Shown: positions 44,093 through 54,290 of the stretch, in pieces
Layout of the letters: every line of letters starts with the position of its first letter
How positions within the stretch are numbered: position 1 is the stretch's first letter
Notes under the pieces: model-generated
Seen by the model: only the letters and a program-made list of their open reading frames with translations
The model's database searches: none
Told to the model about the DNA's origin: nothing
Position numbers and translations under genes: made by a program
Assembly (NCBI GenBank): GCA_943737045.1
Contig: CALSFV010000657.1
Location: forward strand, 1-64,000
Length of the DNA stretch: 64,000 nt
Direction of reading: 5' to 3'
Source: Parapristionchus giblindavisi
Taxonomy: Eukaryota > Nematoda > Chromadorea > Rhabditida > Diplogasteridae

Positions 44093-44430
44093 CTCCCGCC
44101 CCAGAAAAGGAGTAGAGCATAGAGGATAGATGAACATACACAGAGGCATTGATGTTAGATAAGGCTTGTATTGAGGATACATAAATAGGTAAAGAGAAAA
44201 GATGTTTATGTCAACTATGTAAGGATAAAGATCAAAGATCATAGATCATAGATGACTATATGTAGGAAACGATGAATAGGAGGAATGAAGTGTCGATATA
44301 AGATATAAGAAACGTTCATAAGCTTATAAAGATCATATTATCGTCTTGAGGTAAATCATAGTGAATACTCATAGAAATACTATTAAGTTTAAAAAGGCAA
44401 ATGATTGAACTTCATGGAGTAACCATTACT
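44093..44430 (-). other. BEL 3' untranslated region
   Basis: Between the ORF stop and the 3' LTR; includes an AAAGATCATAGATCATAG motif at 44229-44250. The CTCCCGCCCCAGAAAAGGAG next to the LTR on plus is pyrimidine/purine biased but reads CTTTTCTGGGGCGGGAG on minus, so it could serve as a polypurine-like tract. Confidence 0.5.
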
Positions 44431-47400
44431 TTATGAATAATCTTGAATAGTATACGGTAGAACTTTGAAATCGAATAAGACACTTATAGTATGGTATGGT
44501 AAAGGATAATCCTTCATAGGAGTAGACTTCCTCCCCACTACAAGAATAGTGTGATAACTTGATACTATACTATGTAAATGGAAGTTATCTAGCTGTATTG
44601 AATAGTATGGATAGAGGATGAGATAGTAATACTGATGAGAATGTAGTAGAATAGTACTAGAATAGAGTAAGAGTTGATGGCTATATAATAAGGAGAGGTT
44701 TGGGATAATGACAGAAGAGATTATAAGATAGAGGACGACACTCATGATGACTACAGAACGAGTAGTCCAATCATATAGTTTTAAGGTGGCTTTAGAAGAC
44801 TTCACCTTAGACCTTGTCATCATAACACTCGTCTTCTGTTTCACTACTTCTACCATATCATGATTAGGAGTTGTAGTATTATCATAATAAGGTGGATTAC
44901 TTGTACTAACTGATATTTGTAATGGAATAAGTAAGTGATATGATTTATTTGAAGCTTCTTGAATAGATGGAGACTTATTGATTGGAGGAGAAATATTAGG
45001 CGATGATTCTTTCTTATCTTGTAGTGCTGGTCTCGAATTGAATAATGTGGATGACTTGCATATAGATAGTCTAGCGTTACGATGAATAGATAGATCGAGC
45101 CCATTTATATCATCCATTAACTTTAACCAATCAATATGAGAACGATCGAATAGTTTCAAGTACAAATCAATACTAGGCTCCCAAACGAATCTTAAGGATA
45201 AACATGTATTGAGAACAAGAGGAGAGATCATTCGTAATGGATCATGTGATGAGGATATAATTGAAGAGACTAATCTCTTGATATCATGAGATGGTTGAGA
45301 TAACTTCGGAAACTTAATCGATAAAGTATCAATAGTTGAATTCCATGGTAGATCAAGAAGTTTGTGTCCTCCTTTAGAGGTTCTATCTTCTTTTGATGTG
45401 TTTTCATTGAATTCTTTACTACTTGATTCATAGTGTCTTAGCTTAATACTTGTAACTCTAAAGATAAGTTTACTCTTTGTATATAATGAAGTATCGATAT
45501 CATTAACTGATAACAACAGTTTATCGACAGAAGTAGAATGATCTATTTGAGATATTGTCGAGTCATTACCATGATCTGCTTTAGCCTTATTCAAATAATG
45601 TTGAATAGTCTTGATGAGAGGATATGGTGATTGATTAATATCGAATAGAGTTACAGTGAATCGATAGTATATGATATTATCGTGAGATGATGATGAAGAT
45701 AGATAATTAATCCATAATGGAGTAGTTATTTTATCTGGAGGAAGAACTGATTGATGAACTAAGTAATGGATAATAAATCGATCATATCGATATCTTGATA
45801 GTTCTTCAATGTGACCTATGGATTGTTGATCTCTTATCAATTGATCATGAAACGATTGATGGTCTTGAATCGTGGATAGTTTAGTCAAATTGTGCTGTAG
45901 ACATTTATATGCCTTTGCATAATTATCATAATTATCATAGAGATTATTGTCTCGTAGACAATACTTGGCTGCATATTCATTATAATTATATTGTATGGTA
46001 TCAGATAAAGGAAAATCAACAATAGCATCTTCATGTTTTCTCACTTGACTCTCTGCCACAGTTTCTAGTTGAGAAGATGGTTTGATAGCTAAGGATCTTT
46101 CATTTGTAGTAATAACTTCATGCTCATTTATCAGGGTAGTTGAATCAATCGATGGTTTATCGATTAAGTGTTCAGTATCGGAAAGAATAGAGACATGACT
46201 GATATGCGAGGTGGTATCAGCATTAGGAGTATCTTTGGATTTGTTCAAATGATATGACTTATCTGAATCGATCGATGGTTTATCGATTAACTGTTCGTTA
46301 TCAGAATGAATAGATATATGATTAGTATGTAAGGTGATATCATCATTAGGATTATCTGTGATGGCTGAACGAGTTTGTCGTCCACCAATTACGTATCCAA
46401 ATGCTGATTCATGTAATCGAAGACCACTAGGTAGTGTATATGAGGATAAAGAATAGAGATTATCAATAGTGTTGTGAACACCTAACAATATTTCAGGTTC
46501 TATTCTTCCTGATCGATTTGGAGTATCAGATAGATAGATATTATTGTTGCTGATGAACACTCTGTCTTGTGAGGATAGCTTAGTAATGAATATCGGGTTG
46601 ACTACAGGGCCATCTATAACTAATGCATCTACTTGATATCCTTTTCTATCTACTGTATTGAGTATAAATGAAGCAATATCATAGGATTTCTTGCTAGTAT
46701 TCACTCCAGTAGCTAGATTCAGTCGAAGTTGCTCAGTACGTATAATGGGTATCTGTAGATAGTCAACTAATGTTCTACTGATTAATGATACTTCGGCTCC
46801 AGTATCCAAAAGTACATGTACCTTCTTATGTTCATATTGAATGGATTTGGAAGGAGTAGTAGTATCATTAGGAGGTAACAATGTGGTTCTTACAGTTAAT
46901 AGTCGAGGACAATCTCTATGTATAGGAGATGGAGATGATACACTTGTAGATAGAGAACCTACTGTAAGAGAGTTATCAGGTAATTGAGGGCATAACGATA
47001 TCGAATGTGTACCATTGCATCCCGTGCATCTCTTGTTACATGTACTCGTTAAATGATCAGAGGATAAACAACAATGGCATAGTTGTTTAGAAGTTAATAT
47101 CATTTTACGATCATTTATTGAAGATACTTTCCGACAGTTAAGGGAATTAGTGTGCTTATTACAGTATACACAAGTATCTTTGTAAGGAAGAGATGGTGGT
47201 GGTTCTTTCTTATTCCTATCATCTTTACTCTTATTATTATCATTACTAGGAGGTATAGTATTAGCATTCGTTTGAGAAAGTAAAGGTGGTATACGAGAAT
47301 CAGAGAAGGATAGATTATGCATACTATGACTTAGATCAGCAACATTATGTGATTCATAAACTCCTGATGCAATATTAACTCTGATGTCTTCTCTTATCTG

Positions 47401-48717
47401 TTTCAAGAGAAATTTTAGAGCGTCATCTGCACTGAATATATTGTTCACTCTATGAATATCTTGTCGATATTTTATACTGAATTTGTTGACAACAGTAAAT
47501 GCAGGTAATGTTGAACAATAATCATAATACTTCACCTGTTCTACTAAAGCTAATAACTCTCGAGCTAACTCTAATTGATGTTGTGCACTCTCAGATTTAG
47601 CCTGTATGTAATGTATTGATTGATGAAGAGCTGCTAATGCTTCTCTTGCATCACCATATTCATTCTTAAGAGCGTCTATCGCGAGAGGTAAACATAGTCC
47701 GTTAGGAGGATACATTTGTATGACTGATCGTGCCTCTCCACTGAGATGTTTTAAGAGATAGAGGTGTTTTTCTGTATCAGTTAAGTCCAGTCTATTCATA
47801 TAGACACTAGTGAATAATGACAGAAAGGTAGCAAATGAAGCTCTATCTCTTCCACTAAATGTTGGTATATTTAGAGGATCTAGTGGTGGTCTCGATGATT
47901 GAATAGTTGTTGACGGATATATCTGTTCTCTAGGTATTGATGTAGACATTCTAGGCATTGGCGTAGGAACGGTAGTATTATCTACTTGTCTAGTTGCTGG
48001 AATAGATATACTAGGAGATGGTGTAGGAAAAATAGTATTATCTACTTGTCTAGTCACAGGATGAGGTTGAACAGTATTGATAGCGGTGTTGATAGATGAC
48101 TTCTTACGACGACGACGATGTCTAGTCGTTCTAGTACTAGATCTACTTGTGTTGATCTCGCTCTCTCTACTCTGAATACTACTACTAGAGATATCACGTG
48201 TAGCTTTAGTTTCACGAGTTCCTCTGACCGTATGACTAGATTCAGAGCGTTCAGACTTAGATTGTTTCTTTCTGCGTCTAGGTTCGCGACTAGTAGTCCT
48301 TGCGCGTTGGAATGAAGTATTGAATAGGATAGAATTACCGGTTCTTTCGAGAGCTGATTTCACAGTGGATATCACAGAATCAATACCCGAACTAACCGAT
48401 ACATTTGTTCTGTAGACTGTGTTTGATGGATCTTGGGAATGTTGAAACGTTCGGAGATGTTCCGACTCGGTTACAGAACCACTTTCTGAAATGAGATGAG
48501 ATAGATCATCTTGATGTCTCTTATACGAGGCGAATTTGAGTTCTAATTTAGATGATATTGATCGATATTGGGTTGACAAACTATTGTAGTCGTCTATTGA
48601 ATAACACTGAGATATATCATCTACCAAGTTTTCTAGTTCTTGCATTTTAGCTATAATAAAAGCTAATTCAGTATCGAGCGTTGCATAAGTAGCACTGTAC
48701 TCGCTTTGAAAGGACAT
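44431..48717 (-). CDS. BEL/Pao-type Gag-protease protein with a remnant RT
   Basis: 1428 aa, uninterrupted. Residues 1-280: Ser/Arg-rich head. 280-450: BEL-type Gag region (PTFSGRDRASFATFLSLF, DUF1759-like). 516-576: Cys/His zinc-binding cluster (CVYCNKH, CHCC, CTGCNGTH). 632-800: retropepsin with DTG at 638-640 and the BEL-type LLGV...SGLRLHESAFGYVIGG stretch. 905-1290: pieces of a BEL reverse transcriptase (N-terminal fingers, and the thumb-like PWNSTIDTLSIKFPKL with VSSIISSSHDPLRMISP), but no palm and no YxDD box; RNase H and integrase are absent. A hydrophobic segment lies near 1330-1360. It can still make Gag and protease; copying must depend on another element. ATG at 48717 follows the leader directly. 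Confidence 0.85.
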   Translation of the reverse strand: MSFQSEYSATYATLDTELAFIIAKMQELENLVDDISQCYSIDDYNSLSTQYRSISSKLELKFASYKRHQDDLSHLISESGSVTESEHLRTFQHSQDPSNTVYRTNVSVSSGIDSVISTVKSALERTGNSILFNTSFQRARTTSREPRRRKKQSKSERSESSHTVRGTRETKATRDISSSSIQSRESEINTSRSSTRTTRHRRRRKKSSINTAINTVQPHPVTRQVDNTIFPTPSPSISIPATRQVDNTTVPTPMPRMSTSIPREQIYPSTTIQSSRPPLDPLNIPTFSGRDRASFATFLSLFTSVYMNRLDLTDTEKHLYLLKHLSGEARSVIQMYPPNGLCLPLAIDALKNEYGDAREALAALHQSIHYIQAKSESAQHQLELARELLALVEQVKYYDYCSTLPAFTVVNKFSIKYRQDIHRVNNIFSADDALKFLLKQIREDIRVNIASGVYESHNVADLSHSMHNLSFSDSRIPPLLSQTNANTIPPSNDNNKSKDDRNKKEPPPSLPYKDTCVYCNKHTNSLNCRKVSSINDRKMILTSKQLCHCCLSSDHLTSTCNKRCTGCNGTHSISLCPQLPDNSLTVGSLSTSVSSPSPIHRDCPRLLTVRTTLLPPNDTTTPSKSIQYEHKKVHVLLDTGAEVSLISRTLVDYLQIPIIRTEQLRLNLATGVNTSKKSYDIASFILNTVDRKGYQVDALVIDGPVVNPIFITKLSSQDRVFISNNNIYLSDTPNRSGRIEPEILLGVHNTIDNLYSLSSYTLPSGLRLHESAFGYVIGGRQTRSAITDNPNDDITLHTNHISIHSDNEQLIDKPSIDSDKSYHLNKSKDTPNADTTSHISHVSILSDTEHLIDKPSIDSTTLINEHEVITTNERSLAIKPSSQLETVAESQVRKHEDAIVDFPLSDTIQYNYNEYAAKYCLRDNNLYDNYDNYAKAYKCLQHNLTKLSTIQDHQSFHDQLIRDQQSIGHIEELSRYRYDRFIIHYLVHQSVLPPDKITTPLWINYLSSSSSHDNIIYYRFTVTLFDINQSPYPLIKTIQHYLNKAKADHGNDSTISQIDHSTSVDKLLLSVNDIDTSLYTKSKLIFRVTSIKLRHYESSSKEFNENTSKEDRTSKGGHKLLDLPWNSTIDTLSIKFPKLSQPSHDIKRLVSSIISSSHDPLRMISPLVLNTCLSLRFVWEPSIDLYLKLFDRSHIDWLKLMDDINGLDLSIHRNARLSICKSSTLFNSRPALQDKKESSPNISPPINKSPSIQEASNKSYHLLIPLQISVSTSNPPYYDNTTTPNHDMVEVVKQKTSVMMTRSKVKSSKATLKLYDWTTRSVVIMSVVLYLIISSVIIPNLSLLYSHQLLLYSSTILLHSHQYYYLILYPYYSIQLDNFHLHSIVSSYHTILVVGRKSTPMKDYPLPYHTISVLFDFKVLPYTIQDYS

Positions 48718-48842
48718 CTTTCTTATAGGTTCCGTACTATTGTACTATACTATTAGGATAGATCGATGTCGTGGTAATAGGAAAGGTTGTTCACAAGAAC
48801 AATAGGAAAGTTTTGCCTGCCAGGGCAAGAGGAGAATAGGTT

Positions 48843-48855
48843 GCCTGCCACGCGG
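48843..48855 (-). promoter_or_regulatory. Putative second tRNA-Gly contact (anticodon-arm complement)
   Basis: Plus strand reads GCCTGCCACGCGG, the anticodon stem-loop of tRNA-Gly(GCC) as known in animals. The element RNA (minus sense) is therefore complementary to that arm, 17 nt downstream of the primer site. An 8-nt partial repeat (GCCTGCCA) is at 48817-48824. Confidence 0.65.
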
Positions 48856-48872
48856 AATTGAATTAATAGTTT

Positions 48873-48885
48873 GGCCGATGCACCA
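48873..48885 (-). promoter_or_regulatory. BEL primer binding site, tRNA-Gly
   Basis: On minus, TGGTGCATCGGCC directly after the 5' LTR, complementary to the 13 3'-terminal bases (GGCCGATGCA-CCA) of tRNA-Gly as found in C. elegans. Primes minus-strand DNA synthesis. Confidence 0.85.
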
Positions 48886-49798
48886 TATAGCAGTCTCGAG
48901 GGACTTATTGTGTGCTTTGACCTTAGGATGTGATACTAGTTGAGACAGATTTAATATAGTATATGACTACAATTTTATCGTCTGTTACACTAGAACACAA
49001 GAATGATATAATAATAAATAGTAGGTTTACACTACAAATACAAGTTGATGATGACGTCGTAGACGATAGATTAGAAGGACATCATTGTAGATTATGCTTC
49101 TTAGGACATCTCGACTGTTACCTCAAACTTGGGTAATTAAACAACAACAATGAAAATAGGGAGCAAACGGGGAATGAACGATTCGCACAATAATGATATG
49201 AATAGCGAAAGAACAAAGGGGGCAAGACTATCAAAGGGATAAAAGGATGATAGGAATGCAGAGCGAAGACGACATCAAGAAGAGGAGTGATGACGGAACA
49301 AATAGGGCATCGATGAAGAGCGAAAAAGGAACAAAAAGGACATCAATGAACGACGGCTAAGAGGACGAACATCGAGAGAGGAAAAGGAATGAAAAGGACA
49401 TCAACGAGCGAAAGACTAGAGTTGATAGGATATAGATAAACAGAATATATGGACAATTTGTGAGAGATACACGATATATTCGGACTTGAAGAGCAATAAA
49501 TAGTGAGAAAAGGAGAATAGGTAAACGTGTGAATGACATAGAAGAATGAGCGGTACACGATATAAGGATAATATGTGGTAAAAATAGTAAGGAGAAGATA
49601 CATACGTGTCAAAAGGTTGAAGGAAAGGAGAGAGGATGATGAGAGAATGCCAAGTCATCATAGCCATTTGCATATTGCTCATTTCTACCATAGTCAGATA
49701 TTGTAGGACCGGGTGAGAGAGTGCGCTAGTGCGCTAGGGCGTGCGCTAGAGCGCAATTCTGACTCGTGTTCGTATCAGTAGTGATCATGATCGCTACA
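48886..49798 (-). repeat. BEL 5' LTR
   Basis: Same 913 bp as 43180-44092; open frames inside are the same in both copies and have no known domain. Confidence 0.92.
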
Positions 49799-51474
49799 GA
49801 ATGAGCTGAAGAACGGAAGACGTCCGGGATGGTAGTTGGTGATATCGTGATGTTGTTCCATTCACGATTTCGAGCGGCGTATCTGCAGTCTCGCACTGTC
49901 GGGGATGCATATCCGACTAGATGCTCATAATCCTTTCGGACCCAGATGCTTCCAGTCGTGCAGAGAGTGTATATCTCCAGTAGGCAACGCCATCCTTCTA
50001 CATCTAGATGGGTATAGTTCTTGATCCATAATGTTATTGTAGCGTTGACGTAGATGGGAGTGGCTGGGAGTCGACATGCTTCTTCGCTGAGGCGAATCGG
50101 GGCTACAAGAATTCCTCCTCCAGAGCTGTGACACCATTGGAATTGCTTGAATGAGGTGGTATCATTATGCTGCTCGATCTTTCGTATGGATAAGTCGTCG
50201 GTAGCATTTGCGGCCTGTGCTGTGGGTAGGAGTGAGATGAGGGCAATCCCTAAGAAGAGGGGAAGAATTCCTTTGACGGATGTTTTCTTCTTGATGGGTT
50301 CCTCATTCGCAACGACCGTGTTGACTCTGCGATCCTCTCGTCTGCCATCCGAACTCCAGTTCCTTCGATCTCTGCTTCCGTTCCGATCCCTTCTCGGACT
50401 GTGATGATCATAGTTACGGTATCGACTTGAGCTACGATGCTCCTGATGCCGATATCTGCTTCCGTTACGGCGATCGTTACGGTTGCGCCTGTCAGAAGAT
50501 GATCTCCTGTTCTGATATGAGACTCCGGACTCTTGGCGATATCCTCCTCTCCCATTACGATCCTGATACTGGTACCCTCTTCCATGTCCATCGCTCTTTC
50601 CATATCCATGTCCAACGTTCCTTCCATACCCATATCCATCGCTCCTTCCATATCCATGTCCATCGTTCCTTCCATAACCATATCCATCGCTCCTTCCATA
50701 TCCATGTCCATCGTTCCTTCCTCCGTTACTACGTCCGTATCCACTGTCCCGCTCCCTTGGTGGCGTTGATGAAATTTTGATTGAGTTGAATCCGGTGAGA
50801 ATGTCCTCGATCGAGGCCTTTCCCTTTGTCCTTGTCTCTTGTCTGATGGCGGAGCTTAGACCACGTGCCGTGGCGACGGCATCGGCAAAGGTAGTAGGGT
50901 GGGCCATCCTGACATATAGTCGTATAGCGTCATTCAGTCCATCGATGAATGATGTTTTCATTGCCGGGTCCTTCGCTGCGTTCGGAACGGGGAATGCCCG
51001 TTCCGCTTGTGTGCGAATGGCCTCCGAGAATTCCTCTATACTTGATGTACCCTGTGTGATGGTCCTGAGCTCTTCGAAGGCTAGTTGCCTTTCTTCATTG
51101 TTGACCAGTGCATCACATAGATGATGAAAAAATTCGTTCAATGGGACGTGGGGACCGTATAGGATGTGATGGTTGATCTGCTCGAGTTTAGAACGGTGTG
51201 TTGATGGAATCTTTGAGAGGACAACTAGCTTGGCTTGTCTGATATCTGGACATGCTAGGTTGAGTTCATCTGTCATTCTTTCTGCGAAGGCACACGGGCT
51301 TTCAGACTTGGGATTGTAGTTCCGAATGTTGCCAATCGTTCCGGCCAGGAGTGTTTGATTGAACATGTCTCCTTGCTGTCCGGCGGGTTGAGCGAATTGA
51401 AGTGGGAGGGGTGGTGGAGGTGGTGGTGGTGGAGGAGGTTGATCCAGTCTCCTTCTTCTGTTCGGCGGTTCCAT
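49799..51474 (-). CDS. gag: Gypsy Gag fused in frame to the envelope-like N-terminus
   Basis: The ATG at 51474 gives a frame that reaches the BEL insertion at codon 558; the last 24 codons of the present ORF (to 49726) are read from the BEL LTR. Residues 1-30: Arg and poly-Pro. 35-230: capsid-like Retrotrans_gag region. 240-385: Gly-Tyr-Gly-Arg and Arg/Ser-rich nucleic-acid-binding stretch, with no zinc knuckle. 402-421: hydrophobic signal-peptide-like segment ending TAQA. 422-558: ectodomain with five N-x-S/T sites (423, 437, 477, 486, 541) and five Cys (448, 467, 497, 505, 530). Gag thus leads directly into a secreted-type domain without a stop. Cleavage between the two by signal peptidase or the element protease is inferred. 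Confidence 0.82.
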
Positions 51475-52777
51475 CGTGTCCTACTTCCAAAGGAGTGGTC
51501 CTACGTCCAGTTGTGTTCGATCCGTCGTCCAATGAAGTGATCAATGTTCGGCCCCCTGAAAATATATAGATTATTTTCCGTGATCAAGATCTCGAAGATA
51601 AGATAAGATAGCAAGAAGGCAAAGAAAGATTAATGAACAGCGTGGGTAGGGAAGATGCAAGAGGACTAGGGGTAGGAGGATGTTAAACTACGTGAAGAAG
51701 ACTAGGGGTAGAAGGTTGGGGTAGGAGGTTAGTAAACTATTACACAGCAAAAATTGAGAGAGAGAAACTGGATGTTTTCGAAGTTTTACAATATTCTTAT
51801 TTAGACCTTTTTTTTTCAACTGACTGACATAGTTACGGTTTTATTAATACACAGAAAAGGGTTAGGACTTGCACCTGAACACGAAAGTGCCCACGAAGGT
51901 GGCCGTTTAGAATAGAGAGGGGAGAACCAAGGAGTGAGTAAGAGCCAAACGACGTGTTCTATGTGATACATAACGAATATACAAACAAGGCTCCCGAAGG
52001 ATTTCACTATCACCTCGTTTCAAAAGCATTATGATACCAACGCGTACAAAATACAAGAGAAGATTCGCTCATAGAACACGCATATAAATTAACTTATTGT
52101 ATGGGTTACGGCAAACACTGGCTCTCTGCAGAAGTAGTCATCAGATCAAAAGTAAAGATAGGTTTTCATAGACTTTACAACGAGAGAATTTAGGTACCAG
52201 TGATTCAAGTGGTCGCGGTAGCATGATTGGTGCATATCACGCTTCAAACATACTCAAGCCAACTAATTGTTAAATACTGTTTCCCTATTATAGAATTGTT
52301 AAGGGGGTAAGAGTGCCGGGAAAACAGATCTCATGCGAGAAACCCTACTGATGGATAATGTGAGACAATAATAATCCCTAATAAATAGTCATAGACGATT
52401 TATTAAACATAAAAGAGATGCAAATGTGAAACCAATGAATAGAACCCAATAATGTGAAATTACGGCCATCAGCAGGTATAACAACGAAATATTGCACAAA
52501 CAAGGCGAGTCAATAGTAACGGCACTCGAGAAAAACCAGCATAAAGAAAGTGAAAAAAATGAAACGACAAAAATTAGCTGGGAAAACTCAACTTGCAGTC
52601 AGTTCGAAAAAAATTGAATTATAGTTTCACTCTTAGTAATGTTACATGCAACCTTTCACTATTGAGGTGATCAGCAACGATAGGATTAGTCAGATGTTGG
52701 AGGTACAAAGAGTGAGAAGAAAATGAAAGCAATAAAACATGAGCGGTTAGTACAATGGGCAAAGAAAACTGGGGGAG
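51475..52777 (-). other. Gypsy 5' leader
   Basis: 1.3 kb between primer site and gag ATG; AT-rich, without long open frame or recognised motif. It should contain packaging signals. Confidence 0.55.
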
Positions 52778-52795
52778 TTAGTACCGGGACCTCCA
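52778..52795 (-). promoter_or_regulatory. Gypsy primer binding site
   Basis: On minus, TGGAGGTCCCGGTACT lies directly after the 5' LTR and begins with TGG, complementary to a tRNA CCA end. I could not identify the tRNA. Confidence 0.6.
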
Positions 52796-53165
52796 CGAAA
52801 TATACCTCTCCCAATCACATTATGACAATGGTTCTCTGAATACGGGAGGGACATATCACAAATGCCGGAACCCCAGATTTGAATGTTTTAAACAACACGC
52901 ATGTAATTATACATCTAATTTATTCACAGCACGCATAAACTACAATCATGGTCTAAATAGGAATATAGTGGAGGGGCGAAACATAAAAGATAAGATACTA
53001 AAAATTAGGGGTCAGAGCAAGAGGTGTAAACCACCTCTTGCTTGGCCAGAATCTCTCTCTGACGAGAGAGGGGAGAGAGGGATAACTGCTAGAGATGAGG
53101 GGGAGGTTCTATCTCTGTCTCTATCTACTTGGAAACAAACTAGACTAAGTATACTGATACATTAC
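52796..53165 (-). repeat. Gypsy 5' LTR
   Basis: 370 bp matching 36976-37345; followed on plus by the AATAT duplicate at 53166-53170. Confidence 0.92.
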
Positions 53166-53489
53166 AATATCCTTCCTTCTGATTTACATATAGAGGCAAC
53201 TACATGTCAACGGCCACCTCGCGGTCATCTGTTGACACGCAGTCTCCGCAATACAGCGCATAGCTTCAAATAATCTTCAGTAAGTACACTTATAAATTGC
53301 CTATTAACAATAGGCAAGTTTCGACGAAATTCAATCAATGGCAAAGATTTAAAAAGTCTATAAATGAAGGGCAAAAATCAATCGATAAAGAATTCACTAT
53401 CGCGGCGATAGTATCGCCCATTTCCCTACTCATCCCATATTGATACTGTAACAGATTATTATAACAAATCAATATTTCATCCACCGTAC

Positions 53490-53557
53490 CTCCTTATTCA
53501 CCTTCCCACTCAATGAAAACTTCATCTTCGCGCCCATTACGTCACCAATCGAATTAT
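53490..53557 (-). CDS. Orphan exon of an unidentified gene
   Basis: Acceptor TTTTTTACAG at 53558, donor GAG|gtacgg at 53489; reads NSIGDVMGAKMKFSLSGKV and ends NKE in phase 0. An in-frame ATG (MGAKMKF) could be the start codon after a trans-splice acceptor. It lies downstream of the TMEM209-like gene stop (56858), on the same strand. Its phase does not fit the exon at 36739-36827, so a further exon is missing or they are different genes. Confidence 0.45.
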
Positions 53558-54290
53558 CTGTAAAAAAATAATTGTGTAAACAAGTAAAGCATGTAATATA
53601 AGGTGTTTCACAAACCGGGAGTTGTATTTATTTGTTCATGTGAAGGCTAAAGGGCGGTTCTGTTACGTGTTTTATAAATTTCAATATCAAATGGATTATT
53701 TTATGGATTTCAATACGTTATTAGCGCCGATTTAGAGAGAACATCAAGATATAACACGATGATCGATGAAAAGAGGAAAGGAAACCCATTAATCTGCTAA
53801 GGACCTTTGCCATGATCGCCGCATCAATAAGCGATTTGACTTGTGGATTACACAAGTCATGTTTCAAATAAAATAACTACCAAGCATAAATGGGCAGCGT
53901 TCACCTAAACGTCATTTTTTACAAGGGGCATTCCACAAATTTTCGAAAAGCCCAATTTTACACCCCATGTCGGCGCCCATGTACTAGTAACCATGACTAT
54001 TTATGAATCGATAAATCAATCAGCCAATCAATAACTACAGTATTATAGAGGAAATTGTTATAGAGGAAAAAGCGTTGGACATCGATCAGTTATCCATTGC
54101 CGTCAGCATGGCAAAGCACTTTTTGACCCATTTTGCAATTACCCTACCCCTCCACCTCCGATTCTTCACTTATTACGCTCTTCTACTCGGTCAAACTAAA
54201 TGAGTGGTTTTTAATTGCAAAATAGCCTGGGTCAAAAACAGAGAAGTTCCCTTATCCATGAAGAGCCATCATAATGAGACCCACCATGGT
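53558..54290. other. Non-genic stretch
   Basis: No supported gene. Short palindromes such as GACTTGTGGATTACACAAGTC at 53838-53858. Confidence 0.45.

Larger units (their letters stand above)
48718..48885 (-). other. BEL leader with primer site
   Basis: 168-nt leader between the 5' LTR and the ORF, with the primer site at 48873-48885 and extra tRNA-Gly complementarity at 48843-48855 and 48817-48824. Confidence 0.7.
43180..49798 (-). mobile_element. BEL/Pao-like LTR retrotransposon inserted in the gypsy element
   Basis: LTRs 43180-44092 (3') and 48886-49798 (5'), 913 bp each and apparently identical. GAATG duplicated at 43175-43179 and 49799-49803. One 1428-codon ORF inside. The tRNA-Gly primer site adjoins the 5' LTR. 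It lacks RNase H and integrase, so it is non-autonomous, yet its ORF is intact. The insertion keeps the same orientation as its gypsy host. Confidence 0.9.
36976..53165 (-). mobile_element. Ty3/gypsy LTR retrotransposon with env between gag and pol
   Basis: LTRs 36976-37345 (3') and 52796-53165 (5') are 370 bp each with no difference noticed by eye. A 5-bp AATAT duplication flanks the element (36971-36975, 53166-53170). Order on minus: 5' LTR, primer site, leader, gag, envelope-like region, pol, 3' LTR. The BEL/Pao element (43180-49798) sits in the envelope-like part. Without BEL the element would be about 9.6 kb. Pol has the RT, RNase H and integrase order of Ty3/gypsy. It lies in, or next to, an intron of the minus-strand gene with exons at 36739-36827. 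Confidence 0.93.
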
